Shown here one piece after another: positions 17,242 to 26,738 of a DNA stretch of 64,000 nt (the stretch's first letter is position 1; the number at the start of each line of letters is the position of its first letter). The notes under the pieces were generated by a model. The model was given only the letters and a program-made list of their open reading frames with translations, searched no databases and had not been told where the DNA came from. Origin of the DNA: Leptobacterium sp964389205 (GTDB lineage: Bacteria > Bacteroidota > Bacteroidia > Flavobacteriales > Flavobacteriaceae); NCBI GenBank assembly GCA_964389205.1, contig CAYMDH010000006.1, positions 35,556 to 99,555 of the forward strand, read 5' to 3'. The translations under genes and the position numbers were made by a program.

Positions 17242-17518
17242 AATAAAGTTTACTGTGTCTAAAATGTGTTTTTACATTTATTCTTTGACATCCACTAAAG
17301 AGAATTGATTTTCCTTGGCTCGCAGCTCTCTCATATAAACTGGACATTAATAAAAGCCCTGCAGAATCTACGGTTTGTATTTTCCAAAAAGAAATCATGA
17401 TTTCCTCACAAGTATCTATTAACATATTAAAATGATCTTCGATTTGATGTAAGTTTTTATCAATGAAATCATTTCTTAATTCAAAAAAATCTTTTTTGTG
17501 AATTGTTTGTAACTGCAT
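17216..17518 (-). CDS. STAS-domain protein lacking the phospho-acceptor
   Basis: 100 residues with a SpoIIAA-like fold signature. The segment TVDSAGLLLMSSLYERA aligns with the DSSG motif of anti-sigma-factor antagonists, but the residue that would be phosphorylated is Ala (A53). STAS proteins bind partner kinases or transporters in a phosphorylation-controlled way; this copy would be locked in the unphosphorylated state. It lies between the second STAS gene and the flippase, overlapping the latter. Confidence 0.75.
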   Translation of the reverse strand: MQLQTIHKKDFFELRNDFIDKNLHQIEDHFNMLIDTCEEIMISFWKIQTVDSAGLLLMSSLYERAASQGKSILFSGCQRINVKTHFRHSKLYFEFKNDID

Positions 17519-17541
17519 AACAATGTGTTTGATTCAAAAAG

Positions 17542-17844
17542 TTAAATAACATCTCTACTTAAAATGAAATCCATCTTAGTAGTATCAAATACTTGCTGTA
17601 TGTTTTTATTCCCTTTACCTATTATATAAAGTGCTTTATTATCTTTAACTGCTTTCTTGTAGAGTGTAGCCAATACATTTACTCCTGTAAAATCTATAGA
17701 CTTTACTTTGTCTAGATTTATAATTACTTCGTCAGACTCATCGATGAGCTTTTCAAAGTGTTCTTTAATAGAGGTTGCATTTTCGGTAACAATGCTACCT
17801 ATGATATTAAAAATACCAGAATTGTTTGTAATTGTAGGTTTCAT
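17542..17844 (-). CDS. STAS-domain protein with Thr at the phospho-acceptor position
   Basis: 100 residues. VKSIDFTGVNVLATLYKKA aligns in register with the neighbouring STAS protein, with T53 where SpoIIAA has its phosphorylated Ser, so phosphorylation is possible. It is the first gene of the STAS-STAS-flippase operon, and 21-bp-spaced sites lie 69 bp upstream of its start. No RsbW-like kinase or PP2C phosphatase lies in the window. Confidence 0.78.
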   Translation of the reverse strand: MKPTITNNSGIFNIIGSIVTENATSIKEHFEKLIDESDEVIINLDKVKSIDFTGVNVLATLYKKAVKDNKALYIIGKGNKNIQQVFDTTKMDFILSRDVI

Positions 17845-17908
17845 AAATTTTCTGTTTTAAGATTGGGTTGGGTAAATATCAACGAAATAAACCCATATTG
17901 TTGTTATT

Positions 17909-17942
17909 TTTCGATGAATGACGGATTTGTGTAGATGAATTA
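17909..17942 (-). promoter_or_regulatory. Pair of 21-bp-spaced direct repeats (LytTR-type sites)
   Basis: TTTCGATGAATGA (17909-17921) and TGTAGATGAATTA (17930-17942) start 21 bp apart. They sit between the STAS operon (minus) and the TPR-barrel exporter gene (plus). Orientation and distance match the other island sites relative to minus-strand genes, so the STAS-flippase operon is the likelier target, but both promoters could be affected. Confidence 0.6.
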
Positions 17943-17993
17943 TCTTTACTTTATAATTAACTTGTGTCAGTATCAAAAAACAATCTCTTACTT

Positions 17994-20087
17994 ATGAAGC
18001 GTACATACGCCATCCTACTTATCTTACTTCTGTTTACTTTAAATTTATTTTCGCAAACTTCTCTTGATAAAGGTTTTAATTATTTAGAGACTGGAAAATA
18101 TGCACAAGCTGAAGTGTTTTTTAAAAATTATTTAAAAAAAGATCCATCTAATAAAACTGCTAAACTTTGTTATGGAAGAGCCATTGGATTAAATGGAAAA
18201 ACCGTAGAAGCTGTATCATTATTTACAAAGCTTTTAGAAGAATACCCAAAAGATTATGAAATAAAACTAAACTATGCAGAATCACTTTTATGGAATAAAA
18301 ATTTCGATGCTGCTGAAGGGTATTATGAAAAATTAGTACTGGAAGATTCCTTAAGTTTTTCTGCCCAATTAGGATATGCAAATACACTATCTAATTTAAA
18401 AAAATATAAGAAAGCTTTATTAATTATAGATAAAGCACTTGATATTCAAGAAGGAAACCCTAACGCTTTAGTTTCTAAAAAATATATTCGACTAGGATAT
18501 GCAAATACTTTTACACAAGCGCAAGAGTATGAAAAAGCATTGAAGTTACTCTATGAAAATTTAAAAGATTTTAAAAACGATAAAGAAACTCTTTTGAATA
18601 TTGCTAATATTCATCTCATTGTAAAAAATACCGAAGCAGCTAAATTAATTTATAAAAAGTTATCTGTTAATGCTACAGATTCTATTATTGGATTAAATGG
18701 CATTGCACTTGCAGAACATATTGCAGAAAACGATAAAGAAGCCCTTAAAGTAGCTAGGTTAGCAAAGAAAAAAGTAGCTGTTTTTGGAAACGGCACATTA
18801 CGTAATCAAACTATAGAACGTTACATACAGTCGCTTATTTGGAACAAAAAATATTCATTGGCCGAAAAAGATATCGATTCATTAATAGCCATCGCACCTA
18901 ATGAAAATTGGGTTTTATCTTTACATGCTACCTTAGGTTTATATCGAAGTGATTTTAAAGAAAGTGTATCTGATTATAATCAAATACTCAACAATGACAT
19001 ACGCTCTTTTGATGGGAATTTAGGCCTCGCAAACGCATTAAGAGCAAGTGATAGAAATGAAGAAGCATATGGAGCTGCTTTTAAAACTCTCTCTTATTAC
19101 AAAAATCAAGAAGATGCTAGTGGTTTTATTCAAAAACTAAATACTGAATATACCCCTTATGTAGAAGAAAAAATCTCATTTACTTTTGACAATGGAGATA
19201 ATGAAGCGTTTTCAATAAAAAGCAACATAGAATTTCCTTTTAGCATAAAGTTTAAAGTTTTGGCAGAACACCAATACCGTAAAACGCAAAATACAGTACT
19301 CAATAATGAGGCATCATCAAACAATGCGTTTGTTGGATTTGTTTATAGATTATTTCCAAAAATAAATTTGCATTCTAAAATAGGTATTAACGCTACATCA
19401 TCTTTTTCTAATGACTTTACTAATATTTTGGCGGAAACTTCTTTGAAAATAAAATCTTTTAAATTACAAGACCTGGAAATAGGATATAAAAGAGAGATTC
19501 AAAACTTCAATGCAGATCTTTTAGATCGAGAAATCTTAGCCAATAATTATTTCATCAATTATAATATTTCCAGTAATTTTAATCTCGGATGGTTTACTCA
19601 ATATTTTTACACAAGTCAAACTGATGGAAATGTTCGAAATCTTTTATTTACATCACTCTACTATAATTTTTTATCAAAACCTGTTTTAAAAGGAGGTATA
19701 AATTATCAATTTATTAGTTTTCAGGATCAAGTTCCTACGATCTATTTTAGTCCAGAACGTTTTAATGCCGTAGAGGTTTTTATAGATTTTTTAAAAGATG
19801 AAAATGCTGCATTAAAAAAACAATGGTTTTATACAATAAGTATTGCTGCCGGTTTACAATACATTGAAGATGATAGCAGTCAATCTACGTTTAGAGCACA
19901 AGCTAAATTGGGGTATAAATTTTCTAATCGCTTACTCGCTAATTTTTATGGACAGTATAGTAATATTGCTTCTGCTACTTCGGCTGGGTTTGCCTTTACA
20001 GAGATTGGTTTCCGTTTTAAATGGCATTTTTTAGAAGCGCCTATTTTCATAAATAAGCTAAAAGCAAATGCTTCTAAAAATCCATAG
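17994..20087 (+). CDS. TPR protein with C-terminal outer-membrane beta-barrel
   Basis: 697 residues from the ATG at 17994, which opens directly into a signal peptide (MKRTYAILLILLLFTLNLFS); a GTG ten codons upstream is less likely. Residues about 22-385 are TPR-like repeats (TGKYAQAEVFFKNYLKKDPS and others). The C-terminal roughly 280 residues alternate polar and hydrophobic positions like a YaiO- or BcsC/PgaA-type barrel and end near FRFKWHF. TPR-plus-barrel proteins export cellulose, PGA or alginate across the outer membrane. The position next to the flippase and GT genes supports export of the island's polymer. Confidence 0.82.
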   Translation: MKRTYAILLILLLFTLNLFSQTSLDKGFNYLETGKYAQAEVFFKNYLKKDPSNKTAKLCYGRAIGLNGKTVEAVSLFTKLLEEYPKDYEIKLNYAESLLWNKNFDAAEGYYEKLVLEDSLSFSAQLGYANTLSNLKKYKKALLIIDKALDIQEGNPNALVSKKYIRLGYANTFTQAQEYEKALKLLYENLKDFKNDKETLLNIANIHLIVKNTEAAKLIYKKLSVNATDSIIGLNGIALAEHIAENDKEALKVARLAKKKVAVFGNGTLRNQTIERYIQSLIWNKKYSLAEKDIDSLIAIAPNENWVLSLHATLGLYRSDFKESVSDYNQILNNDIRSFDGNLGLANALRASDRNEEAYGAAFKTLSYYKNQEDASGFIQKLNTEYTPYVEEKISFTFDNGDNEAFSIKSNIEFPFSIKFKVLAEHQYRKTQNTVLNNEASSNNAFVGFVYRLFPKINLHSKIGINATSSFSNDFTNILAETSLKIKSFKLQDLEIGYKREIQNFNADLLDREILANNYFINYNISSNFNLGWFTQYFYTSQTDGNVRNLLFTSLYYNFLSKPVLKGGINYQFISFQDQVPTIYFSPERFNAVEVFIDFLKDENAALKKQWFYTISIAAGLQYIEDDSSQSTFRAQAKLGYKFSNRLLANFYGQYSNIASATSAGFAFTEIGFRFKWHFLEAPIFINKLKANASKNP

Positions 20088-20246
20088 TTTATTATTTTTA
20101 TCCTATTCCTTATCAGAAGCACTCGTTCTTTGAATGTATGAAGAAATAGTAAAAATCAAAAAGTAACTAATTAATGCTATTATATAAAAACTCATAATAA
20201 AGGGGGTTTTAGTAGTGTTATTTGCAATTTGCACTTGTAAAATGTG

Positions 20247-22681
20247 TTAATTAATCACAAATGTTCCTACATATTTACTATCGTCATCTATAATAAGTAC
20301 GTATTTATAGATGCCTTGGATCATTTGTTTTGATTTATATTTAATATTTTTTTCTTTTTCATTAGAAAAACGATATGTTTTTTGACTAATATATCTACCT
20401 GTCATGTCTATTACACTTAAGTTTGCAACTTGCGTAGTAATTGGTAAACGAATGGTAGTTACATCACTAAAAGGATTGGGATAATTCATAATGGTATTGA
20501 TCGAAATTAAAGGCTCATTTGTATCAATATCTATTTTACTTGTATTGCTAAATGCTACTTCTTTTACCATAAAACTAAAGTCTTTATAGGTATTAAAATC
20601 TCCTTGTATAGAGAAAACTAATGTTTTAATATTAGCTATTGAAATTTTAGGATTAGCACTTTTAAAATCTTCAAAATTGATAGTAATGGCAGTAGCTTCA
20701 TTATGGGTTGGTAATTGATAAATAAATCGATCATTCCAATCTGCAGTTTGGTCAGTTACTATAATAACCTCAACAGCTACATTATTTTTAATAGTAAACT
20801 CTAAATTTTCATATTCAGAAACATCTAGGGTTTGGTCACCAGGAAGTACGGTTCTATAAGTATTAATGGTTCCTTTTACGTTTCCAAAAAGAGAAACACC
20901 TCTTTCTATAGAATACTTTTTATCATCGAGTATAGATTCTTGCGGCAATACATCAAAAAAACCAACATTAACCTCGTCATTAAGATAATCTATTCCCCAA
21001 GGTCCATCTGCTAAATACATTGCATCGTGCAAGCTTCCATTATTTGGAATTACAGAAAATCCGATATCAAATATGTATCCTAATGGTACTTCTACAGTTT
21101 GGTAAAATTCGCCACTCAGTGCTATACTTGTATTCATCAATTGGGTTTCACTTTTCTCAGTAGTTCTTAGGTTTCCTGAAAAAGTTAAAGTTTGGGCTTT
21201 TGATTTATTGATTAAATTCAAGTATAGCTTTCCGTTTTTATAACTTCCGTGGCTAACAAATACTTGGGGGGCTCTTTCATCAACGGTGACACTCATTAGC
21301 TTTTTTTCATTTTCTAAAACATTTATAATATAATTGACAGTATTACTCTACCACCCCAAACTTGGAAATTCATATAATTTCCTTCTGGGTATTTTTCAAT
21401 GTTCCATAAACTATAAAGCTCGTTTTGATCAATTCCTTGTCTAATAGAAAAACTCAAAGCATATTCAATTTCTCCACTAGCGCGTTCTATTTTAGAATAT
21501 ATAACTTCATGTCCTTTTAGGCTTACATATCTAACATCTAATAACTTCGAACTATTTAAACGATCACATATGACTTTGGAATGATCGTATATGCTTCCTT
21601 CTGTTTTAGTTGCTAAGGCTGCAGAAATTCTTTCTTCACCTCGATAGTAATCTACAGAAAATACATCCTTAGCATTGGTTATCCCTATTAAATCATCTGG
21701 ACTGGAAATATGTGCTATCTCTGTCCCAAATACACCTGTTTCTGGAAAAAAAGTCTTGTAATTGAACTGTATTACCAGCTCCATTAGCACTTGATCTAGT
21801 TATTTTTTTATAAAGTTGTTGATTCAGTTTTGTATTCGCTACATTTCCATTTTTAGAACGATCAAAATTACGTTTGGCAATAAGAGAAGCTAAATCTCCA
21901 TTACTCTCTAAACCTCCATCATTACCTGAGGTAACAGGGTTTGCACTATCTACATCTGCGTAATTAGTAGTAGCCATTGCTGTAAACGGGTTTGCTGTGA
22001 TATAAAATAATACATCATTAAAATCATTATCACAGGAAGCATAATCTCTTCGTATATCTTCAAAACCTAAAATAATTCTCTCGTTTTCTGGGTCACATAA
22101 TAAAACATTGTGTTTTCTCAATTCTGCATTATTTTCTGGATTATAATCTGGATTCGAATATAGTTTCCACAAACCAGAAGTTACTTCAGATCCATTCCAT
22201 CCATTTGCTAACAAAACCCATCTATTCCTGTTCCAGCAGAAAATCTTCCAATTTTAACTTTATTACCGGCTTCCAGGTCTCCTCCACTTCCTTTGGCAGA
22301 AATATTTGGGAATACAATAGTTATATCACTATCACTTGGAGATGGAGGATTAGAATCATTAACATCATAAGTATAGAACCCTAATACGTTTCTATAACCA
22401 GCATCTTCTGCTACAAATGTTACCCATACATCTGCATTTTCTACTAATATGATGTCTGTATCAAATCCTGAAGATATATAATGTGGGTTGTAATCAGGGA
22501 CTGGATATTGTTCTGGTAAAGAATTATTTATTAATGTTAACGTCTCTTCTCCAACAGTATCATTTTCATCAAGATATAGTGGAGTTCCGTTTGAGGTGTA
22601 CGCGCCTAAAAATTGATATTGAGCACTTACTGTTAGGCTCAAAATTATTGCAATAAAAAGTAGTAATTTATTCATAATCAT
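20247..22681 (-). pseudogene. Secreted DUF4114 protein with T9SS sorting domain, three frameshifts
   Basis: One gene is split into four frames. Fragment 1 (22681 to about 22208) has a signal peptide and ends in KVKIGRFSAGTGI. Fragment 2 continues as WVLLANGWNG to CDNDFNDVLFYITANP, the DUF4114 core. Fragment 3 runs from FFPETGVFGTEIAHIS to NFQVWGGRV. Fragment 4 continues NTVNYIINVLENEKKL and ends with a type IX secretion sorting domain (NYPNPFSDVTTIRLP to GTFVIN). The breaks are a lost base near 22219-22224, an extra base in the A7 run at 21746-21752 and a lost base near 21343-21346. The restored protein has about 810 residues. Three indels favour decay over error, but raw reads would decide. 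Confidence 0.85.
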
Positions 22682-22730
22682 CGATTTTAATACTGCTAAA
22701 CTACTATGGTTATTAGGCTCGTTTTTCCAA

Positions 22731-22785
22731 TTTCGCCGAGTTAAAAAGCTCCTTAGTCAAATGACTCATTTGTTTCGATGAATAG
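22731..22785 (-). promoter_or_regulatory. Triple 21-bp-spaced direct repeats before the DUF4114/T9SS gene
   Basis: TTTCGCCGAGTTA (22731), CTTAGTCAAATGA (22752) and TTTCGATGAATAG (22773) start exactly 21 bp apart. The third is nearly identical to sites before the STAS and H-NOX operons; the first two are weaker. The nearest core begins 54 bp upstream of the ORF start. Confidence 0.5.
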
Positions 22786-23078
22786 TTTTTAATTAAAAAC
22801 GACTGTGATTATTAAGATATAATTGAAAAAACAAATAAAAGAATCAACAGATTGAAAAGTAAACATTCAAAAAAATTAATCGTTTGATATACAGAAACTT
22901 TGGATGTTAAAAGCAACGCTGTTTAGGTAGCCATTCTTGTTTATATGGCAAGTGAAGATAATGAGAGAACATTAACGTAAAAACGTTTTGCCAATAAATC
23001 TTTAGAACAAAAATCCAAAGAACATAACTTATGCCAAGAAAGGCAAATAGGCATGGGGGATTAGATTAAATAAAAGAA
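22786..23078. other. Intergenic stretch, no gene seen
   Basis: AT-rich sequence between the DUF4114 promoter region and the end of the LytTR gene. I find no coding frame of note and no strong terminator. A weak TGCC/GGCA hairpin with a six-base spacer lies near 23032-23045. Confidence 0.5.
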
Positions 23079-23783
23079 TTATAAAAGATTAAGTCGTTTC
23101 ATAAGTTCTGGTTTATTAGAACGGCTTACTGGTATAACATCTTTTGCAATTAAAATACTATTGTCTTCTATATCAATTATTTTTTTTAAGTTAATAATAA
23201 AAGATCGGTGAATTTTCAGAAATAAATCACTGGGGAGTTTTTCTTCGATTTTCTTCATCGTAGAGTGAACAATATGATTTTTACCCTCTGTTTTTATACT
23301 GATATAATCACCTTTAGCTTCAATAAGATATATATCTGGAATATTAATTTTTATTAATCGTCTGTCAATATTTACATAAAGATGATTTTCAGTATCTTCA
23401 GTTACAGCTGTTTTTTCTTTTTCTTCTATGGTTATTGCCATTTTCAATTTTTGTATCGCCTTTGAAAAACGCTCTTCTGAAATAGGTTTTACCAAATAAT
23501 CAACTATACAATCATATTCAAAAGCTTCAATAGCAAAATTTTTATCAGATGTAGTTAATACCACCTTAGGCGGATCTTTCAATGTCTGAATAAAATCAAA
23601 GCCTGTAAAATCTGGCATATGAATATCCAGAAAAATAAAATCTACCTCCTGATTATTTAAAAACTTGATAGCTTCTATTGCATTTGAAAATTCTCCAACT
23701 ACATTCAATTCTGGAATAGATAAACACAATTGGTTAATAATGGCTCTAGCCATTGTCTCATCGTCTACGATAATACAATTCAT
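23079..23783 (-). CDS. LytTR-family response regulator
   Basis: 234 residues. The receiver domain occupies residues 1-115, with D53 in FLDIHMP as phospho-acceptor and Lys in LVKPIS. A short linker leads to a LytTR DNA-binding domain (about 130-232) with the family signatures IYLIEAKGDYISI, TMKKIEEKLPSD, FLKIHRSFIINLKKI and VIPVSRS. Phosphorylation drives dimerisation and binding to direct repeats. It is the last gene of the H-NOX operon, and arrays of 21-bp-spaced sites lie before four island operons, including its own. Confidence 0.93.
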   Translation of the reverse strand: MNCIIVDDETMARAIINQLCLSIPELNVVGEFSNAIEAIKFLNNQEVDFIFLDIHMPDFTGFDFIQTLKDPPKVVLTTSDKNFAIEAFEYDCIVDYLVKPISEERFSKAIQKLKMAITIEEKEKTAVTEDTENHLYVNIDRRLIKINIPDIYLIEAKGDYISIKTEGKNHIVHSTMKKIEEKLPSDLFLKIHRSFIINLKKIIDIEDNSILIAKDVIPVSRSNKPELMKRLNLL

Positions 23784-23797
23784 AAGTATATAATTTT

Positions 23798-24127
23798 TTA
23801 TAACCTTGTTATATAATCTTGAATGATTTGTAACAAGATGGTGAACTTCTCGTGTAAATTGTGGGGGGTAGCGTTTGGATTGTTTAAACTTCCTTCGAGT
23901 TCCTCTGCCAAAGAGTATCCTTTTTCGAGTCCTAAAATACTAATTTTATGTTTAATTTTATGAACATCTTGACCAGCTTCTTGAAATTTATTTAAAGCAA
24001 AGTTATTTAGATATTTTTCTTTTTCTAGAGGAAATTCAAATTGTAAGACATTTATCATTTTTTTCTTAAATGCTTCGTCATTTCCTGCTAATTCTTCTAC
24101 GTAATTTAGATTTGGAGTTTCTTTCAT
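23798..24127 (-). CDS. Hpt (histidine phosphotransfer) domain protein
   Basis: 109 residues, all helical. DVHKIKHKISILGLEKG fits the Hpt motif, with phospho-acceptor H56. Hpt proteins relay phosphate between receiver domains. It lies between the kinase (5 bp) and the LytTR regulator (14 bp). A phosphotransfer protein needs an intermediate receiver; the kinase here has none fused, so the free receiver at the start of the operon or the receiver-GT2 fusion are candidate partners. That wiring is inference. Confidence 0.85.
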   Translation of the reverse strand: MKETPNLNYVEELAGNDEAFKKKMINVLQFEFPLEKEKYLNNFALNKFQEAGQDVHKIKHKISILGLEKGYSLAEELEGSLNNPNATPHNLHEKFTILLQIIQDYITRL

Positions 24128-24132
24128 GGGGC

Positions 24133-25725
24133 TTATTTTTTTAAAGTGAAATAAAATGTAGTACCTATACCTATTTTAGATTCTAACCATATCTGTCCTT
24201 CATATAAGTCTACGATCTTTTTTACAATAGACAATCCTATTCCTGTAGAGTTTTCATCATCTCCTAGGGATTGAAATATTTTAAAAATCTTTTCGTGATA
24301 CGCTTTAGGAATCCCTTTACCATTATCTTGTATAGAAAATTGCCAATGGGTATTTTTAGAAATACAATCAATCTCAACAATTCCTTTTTCTTTATCTATA
24401 TAATTAACAGCATTTGCTATAATATTTTGAAATAGCTGCTGTATTCTGATTCTATCTGCTTTTAAAATAGGCAGTTTTTTTAATGAGATTACTTTGACGT
24501 GTTCTGGAATGTAAATTGTATCTGTAATTTCAGTAATAATTTCATTAATATCAACTTGCTTTTTAACTAAAACATCATGACTAACACTTGAATACTTTAA
24601 AATTCCATCTATTAAACGTTCCATATTTTCTGCCTTCTCTTCTAACATCTTCAGATATCCTAATCCCTTTTCATCAAAGTTTTTTTCATAATCTTCTTTC
24701 AACCAAGTAACAAGGGTTTCTATACTCCTTAAGGGCGATTTAAGGTCATGAGAAACCATATGAGCATATTCTTGTAATTCTTCATTACTCTTCTCCAAAT
24801 TCAATACCAATTGCTTCTTTTGTTTCTCAATTGCAAGTTGGGTTGTAATATCTTCAATCATTGCAACTTGATGCTTGACTATTCCTTTTTTATTTTTAAC
24901 TGCGCTTACTGTTGTTTTTGCATTTAGTATCGAATTATCTTTTTTTAGATATCGTTTATATATTGTGAAACTATCTGTTTTTCCAGAATTCATAACTTGC
25001 ATATTGTTTGAACTCTCTTCCTTATCATCTTCATAGGTTAAACTTCGTACGTTTTTTCCTGCCAATTCTTCTTCAGTATAACCCAGTAAATTTAGAAATG
25101 TAGGGTTTGTTTTTACAACAAACTCATCTATTGTCAATACAATTCCTAGAGGAGAATGATCTACTATAATATCTAATTGTCTTTTTTGTTCTTCAAAAAT
25201 TTCTTGATCTATTGTAGTTTGCGTTATATCTCTAACAATGCCTTGAGCAGCAACTGCCTTTCCTTTTTTATTATAAATAATGCTAGAATTCACATGAACT
25301 AGCTTTGTGTCTTTATTTTTTGTTATGACTCTTGCTTGGAAATCTGTAAAAGACCCTTCTTTATATAATTTATTAAATGCTTCTATACTATACTTCATAT
25401 CATCTTTATGAAGTATATTGAGTAAATTAAATGATTCTTTAGAAACATCATATCCAAACATTTTTTTAGCTGCATCATTCATCTTCAAAACATTACCCAT
25501 CAAGTCCATCATTATATAGGCATCTACAATGTTTTCAAAAACACCTTTTAATTCTGATACTTTTTCACTTATATTTTCTTCTAATCTGGTATTTGCTTGT
25601 TTTAACTCTTCCGTAATTTGATAGAGTTCTAACGATTTGCTTTCAAGAATTTTTTCTGCGTGTTTTCTAGCTATTTTTTCTCGTTCTAAAGCTCTTTCTA
25701 ATATTTCTATTTTGGTATTACTCAT
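24133..25725 (-). CDS. PAS-domain sensor histidine kinase, soluble
   Basis: 530 residues. An N-terminal coiled coil (about 5-58) is followed by two PAS domains (about 60-170 and 185-300), a HisKA domain with H326 in HMVSHDLKSPLRS, and a HATPase domain with QNIIANAVNYI, DNGKGIP and GIGLSIVKK. There are no membrane helices, so the sensor is cytoplasmic. It overlaps the H-NOX gene by eight bases. H-NOX proteins are known to inhibit a partner kinase when they bind NO, which makes this the expected partner. Confidence 0.93.
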   Translation of the reverse strand: MSNTKIEILERALEREKIARKHAEKILESKSLELYQITEELKQANTRLEENISEKVSELKGVFENIVDAYIMMDLMGNVLKMNDAAKKMFGYDVSKESFNLLNILHKDDMKYSIEAFNKLYKEGSFTDFQARVITKNKDTKLVHVNSSIIYNKKGKAVAAQGIVRDITQTTIDQEIFEEQKRQLDIIVDHSPLGIVLTIDEFVVKTNPTFLNLLGYTEEELAGKNVRSLTYEDDKEESSNNMQVMNSGKTDSFTIYKRYLKKDNSILNAKTTVSAVKNKKGIVKHQVAMIEDITTQLAIEKQKKQLVLNLEKSNEELQEYAHMVSHDLKSPLRSIETLVTWLKEDYEKNFDEKGLGYLKMLEEKAENMERLIDGILKYSSVSHDVLVKKQVDINEIITEITDTIYIPEHVKVISLKKLPILKADRIRIQQLFQNIIANAVNYIDKEKGIVEIDCISKNTHWQFSIQDNGKGIPKAYHEKIFKIFQSLGDDENSTGIGLSIVKKIVDLYEGQIWLESKIGIGTTFYFTLKK

Positions 25726-26260
25726 TATAAGATGCTGTGAATTTTACTCGACTTCCATCTTCTTTAAGTTTTTCTACAATAATTGTTGCTTCTCTTTTAT
25801 AGTGTTCAAAAGTTTTTTGCATTAATCCATGAGCAAAACGATACAAACTTCTACTGGATTCATAGATCATTGTAATACTATTATTATCTTCTTGTAACAC
25901 TTCAAAAGTAGGGAGTTCTGCTCCTGGGTATATCTTCCTTACGTGCACATGTATATGATCTTCTATGGATGACATTAATGAAATAGGGTGTTTAAATTGC
26001 TTAAATATTTCTGGATGACTTGTTAGTAAAGCACTAAAAAAGTAAGTCCCATAAACATATAATAAGTCATTCACTGGTGTATTCACTTTTTCACTCAAAT
26101 TAGTAACCAAACGTAACATCTCTGCAAAGTCATAGGTACCAACTGCTGTATACGCTCCTTTAGACTCTAAATTTGACTGTGCTATAATATAATCTACAGT
26201 TTCTAAACCAAATGTTTTCTCAACCATTTCTAAAAACTCTGTAAATACAATTCCTTTCAT
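25718..26260 (-). CDS. H-NOX heme nitric-oxide sensor
   Basis: 180 residues, the usual length for stand-alone H-NOX proteins. The proximal heme ligand aligns with H104 in DHIHVHVRKIYPGAELPTF, seven residues before the conserved Tyr-Pro-Gly as in soluble guanylate cyclase. The heme-propionate motif YxSxR is present as YESSR at 133-137. Known function: a ferrous-heme NO sensor (some bind oxygen) that controls a kinase or cyclase. The gene overlaps the PAS kinase gene, and the operon adjoins a polysaccharide island, matching known H-NOX links to biofilm control. Confidence 0.93.
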   Translation of the reverse strand: MKGIVFTEFLEMVEKTFGLETVDYIIAQSNLESKGAYTAVGTYDFAEMLRLVTNLSEKVNTPVNDLLYVYGTYFFSALLTSHPEIFKQFKHPISLMSSIEDHIHVHVRKIYPGAELPTFEVLQEDNNSITMIYESSRSLYRFAHGLMQKTFEHYKREATIIVEKLKEDGSRVKFTASYNE

Positions 26261-26264
26261 CTAT

Positions 26265-26672
26265 TTAGATATTATTAAGTTCATTAATACTCCAGTATTC
26301 TAATACTGTTTTTAATTTGTTTATATAATCTTCATATTTAAGAGGTTTAATAATATAGCCTGCGATTCCTATTTTATAACATTCTAAAATATCGCTTTGT
26401 TTGTTTGATGTTGTCATTACTATAGCTGGTATAAACTTCAAAACTTCATCTGTTTTTAGTATTCTTAAAAATTCTATCCCGCTTATTTTTGGCATGTTTA
26501 AATCTACCAAAATAATATCAGGTAATTTGTTTTCTCCATTTAAAATCTTTAGCGCCTCCTCTCCATTTTTAGCTTCAATTATCCTATGTTTCAATCCTAA
26601 TTTTGAAACTATTCTATTTAATTTCATCACTTCAATCTTGTCATCTTCAATAAAAAGGATGTCTAAGGTCAT
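26265..26672 (-). CDS. Stand-alone receiver-domain response regulator
   Basis: 135 residues, CheY-like. The acidic pair lies near E9-D10, the phospho-acceptor is D57 in LVDLNMP, Thr lies in VMTTSN, and Lys in IIKPLK. There is no output domain. It is the first gene of the five-gene H-NOX operon (5 bp before the H-NOX gene) and could serve as the receiver that passes phosphate from the kinase to Hpt. Confidence 0.9.
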   Translation of the reverse strand: MTLDILFIEDDKIEVMKLNRIVSKLGLKHRIIEAKNGEEALKILNGENKLPDIILVDLNMPKISGIEFLRILKTDEVLKFIPAIVMTTSNKQSDILECYKIGIAGYIIKPLKYEDYINKLKTVLEYWSINELNNI

Positions 26673-26738
26673 TTTTTTTCTGGTTTTAAAAATATTTATA
26701 AATAAATTTCTTCTATTAACAGGACTATTATTAATATG

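Noticed and set aside
20103..20195. 30-codon minus-strand frame with a hydrophobic start (MSFYIIALISYFLIF)
   Set aside because: It is very short, lies in AT-rich DNA, has no ribosome-binding or terminator context and no recognisable relatives.
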